From the NCBI GenBank assembly GCA_003427395.1, contig BFEA01000360.1, forward strand, positions 1,001,746-1,025,737: 23,992 bases of DNA, read 5' to 3'. Positions within the stretch are counted from its first letter, which is position 1. Each line of letters opens with the position of its first letter. The notes under the pieces were generated by a model. It saw nothing but the letters and a program-made list of their open reading frames with translations, did no database searches and was not told where the DNA came from. Below, in pieces: positions 8,743-16,959 of this stretch. Position numbers and translations under genes: made by a program. The stretch comes from Chara braunii. Its lineage: Eukaryota > Streptophyta > Charophyceae > Charales > Characeae.

Positions 8743-10260
8743 ATCGCGTTGCGGATGCTTTGTTTCGCCATCTTGAGTACATGACTTGCCTTGTGGGTTC
8801 CTATGATCTCCGTAAGAATTTAAAGGAGGAACTCATTGAGCATACTGCCAAGGACCCGGAACTCAGTCCCATCCTTGAGCAGATTCGGGCTGACCCTAGC
8901 AGTCAGCCTGATTTTCATGAATGTAAGGGTTTACATTTCCGACGCTACAGGAAGCACGACCGATTGGGTGTACCCAACCATGAGCCGATCCTTACTCACT
9001 TCTTGGACTTGGCTCATGGACGGAGTGGACATTTCGGTTTTGAGAAGACGTATGGAAGTGTGCTGCAAAAGTTTGTATGGCCTGGAATGAAAGGAATGGC
9101 ACAAAAGTTTGTAGCTGAGTGTGAAGTCTGTCAACGCATCAAACCGTCTCGGTTGAAACCCTATGGGCTGCTACACCCTCTTCCTGTTCCTGATGGCCCG
9201 GGTGAGTCGCTTTCCCGTGACTTCATGGACATGGGAAAGAAGAGTAAGAATGGATATTCGCAAATGATGGTGATCGTTGACCGCTTCTCAAAGTTTCTGA
9301 ATCTGATCCCATTACCACCTCATGCCCCAACTGATCTTGTGATCAAAGAATTCCACAAACGGTACATTCTGCAGTGTGGGCCCCCGAAAACTCTTTTGAG
9401 TGACCAGGACACTATGGAAGGACTTCACCTCCCAGGTCTATGACATGAAACTCAAGATGACATCTGGCCGACATCCTAAAGCCAATGGACTAGCCGAGGA
9501 AATCAACCAGGCTGTGATCCAACTTCTCCGGGCCTTAATTGTCCCTGATCAGAACTCTTGGGATGAGGAATTGTCGATCGTGCAAGGGTTGTACAACAAT
9601 TTCATCCACTTCTCCACCGGGATGACGCCTAACCGGCTGCATCTTGGATGAAAAATCTGCAATCCTCTATCTTATCTGTCCCCTAAACAGTCGCCTGGCC
9701 TAACACCTGGCCAGCCAGGCTACAACGCCAAATATGATCGTTTGCTCAAAGTTGTTGTCGCAGCTATGGAGAAGCGACGCAGTGCCATGATTAAACATGC
9801 AAACAAAAAGCGTCAGCCTGATCCTTTCACAGTGGGAAGCTATGTTGGGGTCAAGATGTCTGAGTTTTCTAAAGAAGAAGGCGTATCACGAAAGCTTCTT
9901 CCTCAGTACTACGGCCCCTGGAAGGTGCTGAACCGAGTAGGCAATGATTCCTTTGCTCCTTCCTACACGATCGATGTGCCTGCTCATCTGTGCACAAATC
10001 CAGTCTTTCACACATCAAAGTTGTTTCCGTATGAACCACCTGAAATTTTTCTGTATCGAGAATCAATGATTCCTCGCGCAATCAATGGCGGTCACGAGGT
10101 TGATAGAATTGTTGAGCACAGTGGGAAGGGAAGAAACAGACAATACAAAGTCCATTTTTTGTACCACCCGTTGAATGACTTCTATTGGATCGCTAAGAAA
10201 GACTTGCTGCAGAGTGCCCCGCGAGTAGTCAACGCATATGAACGACTGATTAGTTCTTAA
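8739..10260 (+). pseudogene. pol: pol part 2: integrase with C-terminal chromodomain, broken
   Basis: Continues pol in a different frame from LNRVADAL (8739). HHCC zinc-binding module: His 9015, His 9030, Cys 9120, Cys 9129. Catalytic core: Asp in SRDFMDM (9219), Asp in LLSDQD (9402) and Glu in GLAEEIN (9496). Directly after DQDT (about 9411) the frame changes again, and the residues usually found before the FW/LW-K motif are missing. This suggests a deletion of about 15-20 bases. A TGA at 9649-9651, after TPNRLHLG, interrupts the next frame, which otherwise continues to TAA 10258-10260. The C-terminus (about 10093-10239; EVDRIVEH, QYKVHFLYHP, FYWIAKKDLL) is a chromodomain-type fold of the kind that binds histone tails, which puts the element among chromoviruses. 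Family assignment is firm; activity is lost. Confidence 0.92.
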
Positions 10261-10387
10261 CAACAACCTAAATTCACTGCTACCCTCACTCCTACGGAAC
10301 ATACCCTGTCTCTCTTTGCTATTTATGCTTATGATGCACTATGCAAGGACTCTGATTGAGTTACTCGCTCGAAGGGACCTCGCTCTT

Positions 10388-10397
10388 GAGGGGGGGG
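10388..10397 (+). other. Polypurine tract
   Basis: GAGGGGGGGG, followed by TAG, lies immediately before the 3' LTR. This is the standard site for priming plus-strand DNA synthesis in LTR retrotransposons, and it fixes the start of the 3' LTR at 10401. Confidence 0.88.
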
Positions 10398-10400
10398 TAG

Positions 10401-10484
10401 TGTAATGACCCACCATAACATAGACTGAGAACACTGCTGTAGTGTAATGACTCGCCATAACACAGACTGAGAACACTGCTGATT
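10401..10484 (+). repeat. 42-bp tandem duplication at the 3' LTR start
   Basis: 10401-10442 and 10443-10484 share the start of the LTR (TGTAATGAC...CACTGCTG) with a few mismatches. The first copy ends in GTAG, the same bases that precede the LTR at the polypurine tract, so each copy is preceded by TAG. The 5' LTR has only one copy. Confidence 0.85.
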
Positions 10485-10676
10485 TCTGAAGTTCTGCCGA
10501 TGGAATGGATGCCTTGCCAATATTCCCGCATTCTGCTGTGTTTTCTAAGTCTGTATGTGTGCATGCCTGTTGACTTGCGTGCCTGTCTGAGTGCTTGTCG
10601 GCATGAGTGTGTGTGTGACCCGTAAGGGTACTTGCTTGTTTGGCAAGCCCGTAGGGCCGGTACTTACCTGTGGCCG

Positions 10677-11151
10677 TGGCATTGAGGGTGGCAGCAAGGG
10701 AAAACACTCGAGTAGCGGAGGCAAGGGCCCACGGCACCTGGAGCAGCGGAAAAACACTCAAGTAGCAGGTAGGTCGGTACCGCAGCGAGTAGTAGTAGAT
10801 GTGTCGGGTACTCGAGGCCGAGCAAAAGAAGACAAAGTTGGTATTTTTAGAGGCCCGGTAGCAGTAAGCTAGGTCTAGGCCGGTACCAGTCCATCCGGTC
10901 TGAGTCTAGAGCCTGTGCGGGCAATATCAGAGTCTGCAATGATGTTTCCCTTCGGAAAAGGAGGAGGTACCGATTGCTTGGGAGGCCGAGCGGCCTGGAA
11001 GTCACCGCCCAGGAGGCAAGCAGGCCGCTATATCAAGAGGCCGAGGCAAGAGCTCGGCCTCATTCTTCAGTGTGCAAGTTTGGCGACACGCTGCTGGAGC
11101 GCTGGCTGGAGTAGCGCTGGGTACTACAGCGCTGCTGGCAGCAAGAAGCCG
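10677..11151 (+). repeat. 475-bp segment present only in the 3' LTR
   Basis: Bounded by GCCG at 10673-10676 and GCCG at 11148-11151. In the 5' LTR the two flanks are joined at a single GCCG. It contains a short internal repeat (GGAAAA(A)CACTC.AGTAGC at about 10697 and 10748) and no gene. Either the 5' LTR lost it by deletion at the 4-bp microhomology, or it was inserted in the 3' LTR with a 4-bp duplication. The absence of terminal inverted repeats favours deletion. Confidence 0.75.
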
Positions 11152-11818
11152 GGAGTTTCCACCTTGGCTATGGTGGAGATTTACCGGTAGGAGGAGGAGG
11201 GAGAAGGGGACCAAGGAGGAGAGTGGTGGGGTACTTACCTGGCTATGGCAGACACCATCTTCATCACCTTGTTAGGCGATGCATCTGGAAGGCCCCAGTG
11301 GGGGTAGTGCCGCATCAAGGAAGATCGGGGCAGAGTCAGGCATGGCGGTTGAGTGGGCAGCGACATAGCTGCATGGTGATGACCTTGAAGTGGGGCAGCG
11401 ACATAGCTGCTTTGGGTTGTCCTTTGGACAGGAGGTTGGAGCCTCAGTAGTCTGCCATAGCCTCGACCTATATGTAGAGGAAGAGGAAGGGTGGCCATGG
11501 CTATGGTGGACCTCATGTTGTGTCTGTAGTAGAAGTGGGATTCGGACATTGATTCTGGTTCAGTCATTCAACATTATTATTGTTATTTCTTGTTTGAATA
11601 AGAGGGGAGGAGATAAGGAGGAAGAGATTGGTTGGCGTAGACGAAGAGCCTTGTCATTGGTCTATGGTGGAGTGCATCATCTTCTTCTTCTTTCTTATTT
11701 CTTCTTCTTCTTCTTCTTTCCCTCTCTCTCCTCTCAAGTTCATTCATTTCTTTTTGCAATTGGATGGAATTGTACTTTCAGATGAATGAATACTTTGAAA
11801 TTGGCCAGGATCGTAACA

Positions 11819-11822
11819 ATTG
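11819..11822. repeat. Right target-site duplication of the central retrotransposon
   Basis: ATTG (or ATTGT if extended by one base) matches the sequence before the 5' LTR at 2439-2442. Confidence 0.75.
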
Positions 11823-12850
11823 TGAAGATTTGCCCGTTAGCGAGGTTGATGGCCAGCTTGAGCTAGTCGTCCCGCCTACCCGCATGTGGGGGAAGGGGGT
11901 CAATAATTCAATGGCATTGCACCTCTCTGCAAAATCCTGAACGAAGGCGCCTTATGCGTTGATCAGGATATGATGGCATTTTAACCAAAAGAATTCCTTC
12001 ATCATCTCACCTTGCCGCTCCTCCGGTCTTTGTTGTCTCGCTTTTGAACTATCACACTGAATTGCTTTCCATCCATCCATCAACCTCTTATCTGTAAACA
12101 TGCAGATTATTGTAAAGATGGATGACGAGACCAGTTGGATTAGAAAGAGCTCATGTGGTTGTCAAGGGTTCCCTTGAAGGAGGCCAATCGGTCCCTAATC
12201 CATCTGACCTTGTCATTTGTTGCTTTACATGTTGCGTCGTCGTGGAAAACCCAATTACTTGCATAATGGGTGTAGAGTGGGTCCCTTTCCTTTACGTTGT
12301 CTTTCAGGAGCCCTTTGACTATAGTGGACTTGCCCCTCTAGTGTAGAATATTATGTTCCAAGGGGAAGAGAAGGGGGGAAAGGAAAAACGTTGTCGTCAG
12401 ACTTCCCGACTGAACCTTCCATTCCTCACCGATCTCACCCTCCTGCCACTTGACTGAGATAGATTCCTCTACAAAAAGTTTTCCCACCCTATCTTCCCAG
12501 GTTCCCCTTTAACACTTGGTTAGGGAGGCCTGCCTACTCTCATGACCAAGCTCGTTCCCCGGCCCTCTCCTGCTCCATCCTTTTCCACTCCTGTGTCTGT
12601 GCACTCCTCCTCTCTCGGTCATGGAGGTTTTTTTTCCCCCCTAACCGGTCTTTCGCATGCTGCCTCATCGCCCCCTTGTACATCATCATATTCTCCACCT
12701 TTCTAACTAATTGTTGCTGCTTCCCTCTTCTTTAATAATCACCATGCCTTCCTTTGTCCTTCACCCCCCTTCCCCTTCTCCGCGTCTAGACCCCGGTTCG
12801 GCCCGTCCTCCAGTAGTTGCACTCAATTCTGGGGTCACTCTCACACCCTG
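11823..12850. other. Unassigned right flank of the retrotransposon, C/T-rich in its second half
   Basis: No supported gene. A small open frame at 12122-12346 has no recognisable motif. From about 12400 the plus strand becomes pyrimidine-rich (TCCCACC, CTCCTCC runs), resembling the block at 1380-2240 on the other side of the element. The retrotransposon may therefore have landed within one older C/T-rich region. Confidence 0.4.
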
Positions 12851-13186
12851 TCAATCACACTCAACATGTTATTCGTTAAAATAAGACATTATATTTTAAA
12901 CAGGTACTCGCTTGCTATTAATTTCAGGTTGAAATCGCTATATTTTAGACTTGAATGAAACTTAGGATATAAGTAGTGAACGCAAAGAACGCAATTGACA
13001 GGTCGTAAATCAAAACTGAAATGAAGATTCAAGGTAATCACATGCTAAACAAGGAGGTTGAACTCTGGATTCCATCGCACTTTGATAAAATTTATAACTT
13101 AAAAGATGTAATTGACATGAAGTTGTCATGAATTGAAACTCAAGTGAACAGTCAATGCAATGAGGCACGGAACGAGAAGATTGAAG

Positions 13187-13221
<35 letters not shown>

Positions 13222-13311
13222 NNNNNNNNNNNNNNNNNNNNNNNNNNNNNNNNNNNNNNNNNNNNNNNNNNNNNNNNNNNNNNNNNNNNNNNNNNNNNNN
13301 NNNNNNNNNNN
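13222..13311. other. Assembly gap (90 N) within poly-T
   Basis: The Ns are flanked by T runs on both sides (13189-13221 and 13312-13324). The gap therefore lies inside the poly-A tail (minus strand) of the retroposon, and its true length is unknown. Confidence 0.97.
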
Positions 13312-13608
13312 TTTTTTTTTTTTTAACAAATGCTCCAGTCTATTCGTGGGGAGCAGCACATGCTGGGAACTGGGCCCAACATCCCATATTGAATTGTACA
13401 GATCATTGAGAACATTTGAGATCATTGAAGATACCGGGGCCATTACCCAGCGTCGGTTGAGATCAGTCTGTGAATACCTAATGACCTATTAAAGAACTAC
13501 TCATGCAATAGGCTGCCACTGAGGTCCTACGAATGCTCACAGCCCTCAGGATCCCTAACAAGACCTTCTAAGACTTTCCAACACACTCTTACTCCATGTT
13601 GAACTCTT

Positions 13609-13806
13609 CCAGGCCTCACGCCCCCACCCTGCTAGGTTACAGGGCAACACAACTCGCCCCAGCTCCGGCCAGCGTCGTCCCAACAACAAACCTTGGCTGT
13701 TCCTTGGGATGCCCACCGAAAAGCATCCCCAGATCTCTGTACCAGGCCTCACGCTCCTGCATCAGTAGGTTACAGGGCAACACCCCAACACCGGCCAGCG
13801 TCGTTC
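13609..13806. repeat. 134-bp internal duplication within the retroposon body
   Basis: CCAGGCCTCACGC begins at 13609 and 13743. In each copy it is followed by TAGGTTACAGGGCAACAC and then CCGGCCAGCGTCGT, with diverged bases between. The two copies are directly oriented, 134 bp apart and clearly homologous. Confidence 0.85.
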
Positions 13807-14559
13807 TGGCATCGAACAATTGCAGATCACTGAGTATAACCGCTTCAAAACTACCTAGGATGGGTTGCTAAGAGTCCCTGGAGTCCTAAGACATTCATAA
13901 GAACCACCGACAAATCAGATAGGTGAAACCCATTCAATCCACCTACGACCACCACCAGCATGGTTGTTTTCAGCACGAACCGAGAAGATTGAAGTTTAGA
14001 TTTCATCACACCTCGATCAATTTTGTATGAGCATTGAGTCGGACGTATTTTATATGAGATTGTGACAGGCATATATTGGAACTCAATTGACGAGTCAAGG
14101 TAATCACAGAGTGAACGAGATGGTTTAAGCATGGATTACGTCACACTTCGATAAATTTTGTAACTTAAAAGGCATAACTGACATGCCATTGTCATAAATT
14201 GAAACTCAAGTGAATAGTTAACTCATCAAGACATTGAACGAGAAGGATGAAATCTGGACTTCATAGCACTTCGATCAATTTTGTATGAGCATTGAGTCAG
14301 ACGTATTTTACATGACATTGTGACATACATAAATCTAACCTTAATTGAAGAGTCAAGGCAATCACAATATGAACGAGATCATTTAAGTATAGGTTCCATC
14401 ACACTTCGATAAATATCATAATCATGAAAAAAAAATAATGTTTAAATTAAAACAAATAATGAAAGATAAAAAAGTTGAACCCCAACTTGAATGGTTTAAT
14501 TGACATTGTCCGGTCCTAAATCGAAACTTAAGTAAAGAGTTGAGGGAATCACACAAAGA

Positions 14560-14828
14560 GGTTCGAATTGTAAAAATCATTTGAAAGTACCGCATGAACT
14601 TCATTTCAAAGTTGAAAATTGTATGCATACACGCAATAAATTGTAAACTTAAGATTGAAGTACGTCTAATGCTACGAGCAACCATAATCTAAACTTTCAA
14701 AAATGCTACCATTCACAAACGCATCTATGAGCATCCCTGCGTCCTATGAGAATCAAACCCGTACAAGACATTCATTAACGACCCGAAAGCAAGGGTCTGT
14801 GGCTTTCCCTTCGTCGTTGCGTTGCCAC
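14560..14828. other. Unassigned AT-rich DNA
   Basis: No gene or repeat recognised beyond the fading end of the satellite. One CCCGTACAAG (14758-14767) precedes the GTAC clusters. Confidence 0.4.
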
Positions 14829-14906
14829 TTGTACTCACCCTCGTACGAGTATGAATTTGTACTCTTGTACTTGTACGCTACTCGTACGTTATGGGCCCCG
14901 TACAAG
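14829..14906. repeat. GTAC-rich cluster 1
   Basis: Seven GTAC tetramers in about 78 bases, several as TTGTAC or TCGTACG, ending CCCCGTACAAG directly before a T run. It shares the words CGTACGTTATG and GGCCCCGTAC with cluster 2. GTAC is the core recognised by plant SBP-box proteins, but no promoter or gene is evident next to it. Confidence 0.65.
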
Positions 14907-15060
14907 TTTTTTTTTTTTTTAATCCGTATTGTTTTTATTTTTTTTCTCAAATTCCAATAAGAATCAGAAGATGATGCTCAACCAGATGTTGCTTGTTTTG
15001 TGTTGTTGCATCACATATTTGTTTGTCGGATTTTTTTTATGATTGTTTTTTTTTTTTTTT

Positions 15061-15182
15061 TCCGTACGGGGGCGTACAAGTCGTACAGGTTCCCGTACAG
15101 GTTCTCGTACAGGTTTTCGTACAGATCCCGTACAGATATTACCTGTACGTTTCGTACAGAAAGGCCCCGTACGTGTACGTTA
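15061..15182. repeat. GTAC-rich cluster 2
   Basis: Eleven GTAC tetramers in 122 bases, at 15064, 15074, 15083, 15095, 15107, 15119, 15130, 15145, 15154, 15169 and 15175. The middle part is a degenerate 12-bp tandem repeat of the form CGTACAGGTTYY. Seven copies contain CGTACA. It begins immediately after a T run (about 15045-15061). It may be a decayed minisatellite; regulatory use is speculation. Confidence 0.7.
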
Positions 15183-15255
15183 TGCAACATAGCTTCGTCG
15201 CCATGTTGGAGAACACATAAATATATTTCATCCTTACAAACCTACCAACACATGC

Positions 15256-16066
15256 CTAGGACTTACCAATGGCGTCACGCACACAACATACCATTGGCTC
15301 TACCTCATGCCACTTGTCAACCTCATCAATTTGACCTTTAATCACAAAATCAGACTGTTCGTTCTCGAAGAGAAGACGCAAAGTACCCATATTGTTACCG
15401 TTGATTGTAAGCTCGTTGCGAGAAACAAGCACTACAACGTCTACCAAAGTTCACTTTGGTTCGAACATGCCAAACACAATACCCTGCAGAGGTCGAAACT
15501 GACCAAAGACAATTGGTTCGAACATGCCAGACACGATACCCTGCAGAGGTCGAAACTGACCAAAGACAATCGTACGCAACAGTTCGACACATCCTTCGGC
15601 TGCGTTCCTGGACCACGTAGCGGATATAGTTCCAAGAACGGGTTGTGGGACATGCAATCCAACAAATCTTGTTTCAAGTTTGCGGACCACATACGAGGTG
15701 ACCTTGTGACGCTCTCAAGGTGAAGGTAAAACTGCTTATTCTCTTCCTGTCTGAGTGCGGCACGCAGGGACGGAAGTTGTCTGACGCCGATGATATTATA
15801 AGGTACTTTGATTAGGCTCTCTCACTCCATTGAGGAAGCAAACTTGTTGTCCTTATGCCATGGACATTTCCTTGCCAGGATCACTCTATCCCATTCTGCC
15901 TTGGACCAAACATCGAGAGGCTTGTCCAAGAAGGGGACGACACTCATCCATGGGTCGTTTTCGAACTCCGTTGTCATCGACCCGAGATTTTTGTGTCGTT
16001 GCCCACACCACGCAAGTCGCATGCGCAAGGGGGAATGGCATATGAATAATCATGCCAATCGGCCAT
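15256..16066 (-). pseudogene. Decayed minus-strand coding region, family not recognised
   Basis: Several minus-strand frames link into one likely former protein. A possible start is ATG 16066-16064 (MADWHDYSYAIPP...). After a frame change, 16028-15620 reads through motifs such as FLDKPLDVWSKAEWDRV, CPWHKDNKFASSME, VPYNIIGVRQLPSL and LYPLRGPGTQPKD, broken by one TGA at 15822-15824. After a further frame change it continues to 15256 (VFGQFRPLQGIV, SRNELTINGNNMGTLRLL, FVIKGQIDEVDKWHEV), with a TGA at 15451-15453. The composition (Trp, His, Cys and balanced charge) looks like real protein. A 57-bp (19-codon) in-frame tandem duplication lies at 15456-15569. I do not recognise a domain. It could belong to a mobile element together with the DUF7869 relic on the same strand. 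Confidence 0.5.
15456..15569. repeat. 57-bp tandem duplication
   Basis: Two adjacent copies start at TTGGTTCGAACATGCC (15456 and 15513) and run through CTGCAGAGGTCGAAACTGAC with only a few mismatches. The 57-bp length preserves frame, giving two copies of a 19-residue block containing VFGQFRPLQGIV on the minus strand. Confidence 0.9.
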
Positions 16067-16959
16067 CACTCCTGTCACACTCCCTTCACAAGATGTGACG
16101 CGCAAAACATAAACTAAAATGAATTGTTAAAAAAACTAGAACAATCGCCTCTACGACGAACTAAACTTCCAAAATTGTGTTATCATCACCCAACCACCTT
16201 ATAAAAATCATCTAAAAATCGTGCACAAATTCTGCCAGGTTGTCCTACCGCAGAAATCATCGCAATGCACTAAGTTAAAAAAATATGCTCCCTTCCAGGC
16301 TTCGTCTTTCTAAAATGGACAATCTCTACTACAATGTCTTACTACAACTAACCCCGCCCGAACAGTCATTTTCCGAAATCGTATTCGCTCGGCTATTGGG
16401 CGGACTGATAAGACCTATGACATGCACTCGTCGATTTTGTCTCCTATATGGATACTCCCTTCAGAAGATGGACTCAAATCTCGAAGTGCAACTTCAACAT
16501 TCATTCGAGTATTGGAATGAATGAGAAGTCCAGTCATGAACGACTTTGTACCTCTGGCTGGTCTCTCCCAACCAAAAGCGATCAAGTCGGCATGCTACCA
16601 TTGTGTGTGCTCAGTCATCTTCCATCTTTTCTCTCATGTGTTATCATACAGTTCGTCGGGCGACTTTGCTCTCCCTGTCGGTACCAGTATTCCACCAGTA
16701 CTTCATTATAATTTGGCGATTTTTTTTCACGAACTACCCGAGAAAGTGCTTTGCCCACCCATGCCTTTGGAAAGATCGTCATCGGAGGGGCGAAGAATAC
16801 GAAAAGTGTCGACATCAACATGCATGAGGGGGTCGAAAGTGGTCTTCGGACGATCTTTTCTCCGTCCAACAAACAAAGGTTCCTTGTTGTCGTTGTTGAC
16901 AGTGTTATGAGAAGGTTGTTAACCACTTTCGAGCACTTGTGATATTGACAAAAAACTTT
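16067..16959. other. Unassigned DNA between two minus-strand relics
   Basis: Open frames on both strands (for example minus 16615-16926 and plus 16521-16910) show no recognisable motif. The right part may hold the further-decayed 3' end of the DUF7869-type gene. Confidence 0.35.

Larger units (their letters stand above)
2443..11818 (+). mobile_element. Ty3/Gypsy chromovirus LTR retrotransposon (degenerate, both LTRs present)
   Basis: A 9.4-kb element in plus orientation. Order: 5' LTR, tRNA-iMet PBS, 1.5-kb leader, gag with CCHC zinc knuckle, protease, reverse transcriptase, RNase H, integrase, chromodomain, polypurine tract, 3' LTR. The domain order PR-RT-RH-IN-chromodomain defines a Metaviridae chromovirus. 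In this family the chromodomain is thought to steer integration to particular chromatin. The element is flanked by matching ATTG(T) target duplications. It cannot now make its proteins. The gag frame has a 1-nt shift near 5007-5013 and a TGA at 6392. The pol frame shifts near 8738 and again near 9411 with a small deletion, and has a TGA at 9649. Complete sister copies elsewhere could have moved it. Confidence 0.95.
10401..11818 (+). repeat. 3' LTR (1418 bp)
   Basis: Homologous to 2443-3364, with the same TG start and GTAACA end. It is longer because of a 42-bp duplication at its left end (10401-10442 repeated from 10443) and a 475-bp segment absent from the 5' LTR (about 10677-11151). Its TTC tract is shorter. 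Substitutions relative to the 5' LTR are spread along the whole alignment, as expected after a long time since insertion. Confidence 0.93.
13165..13994 (-). mobile_element. Poly-A retroposon inserted in the satellite, with ~22-bp target duplications
   Basis: A direct repeat GCACG(G)AAC(C)GAGAAGATTGAAG occurs at 13165-13186 and again at 13973-13994. Between the copies lie, from the left, a poly-T tract with an assembly gap, then about 650 bases of GC-richer sequence unrelated to the surrounding satellite. On the minus strand this reads 5'-body-poly(A)-3' flanked by long target duplications, the signature of LINE-driven retroposition (a SINE, a truncated LINE or a processed transcript). The body holds a 134-bp internal duplication and no recognisable protein domain; short minus-strand open frames at 13555-13819 are not convincing. 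Source gene unknown. Confidence 0.75.
12950..14560. repeat. Diverged satellite with alternating ~123/136-bp monomers
   Basis: GAACGAG-type landmarks occur at 13977, 14113, 14236 and 14371 (spacings 136, 123 and 135). This gives a higher-order unit of about 258 bp built from two monomer types. Shared words include CACTTCGAT(C/A)AA, TTTTGTATGAGCATTGAGTC (14000s and 14280s), AAGG(T/C)AATCAC and TTGAAACTCAAGTGAA (about 13134 and 14201). A copy of the second monomer type lies left of the insertion at about 13030-13160. The array is AT-rich and non-coding, and is interrupted by the retroposon at 13187-13972. Confidence 0.8.

Noticed and set aside
12122-12346. 74-codon plus-strand open frame right of the retrotransposon
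   Set aside because: Short, isolated, without recognisable motif or conserved neighbour.
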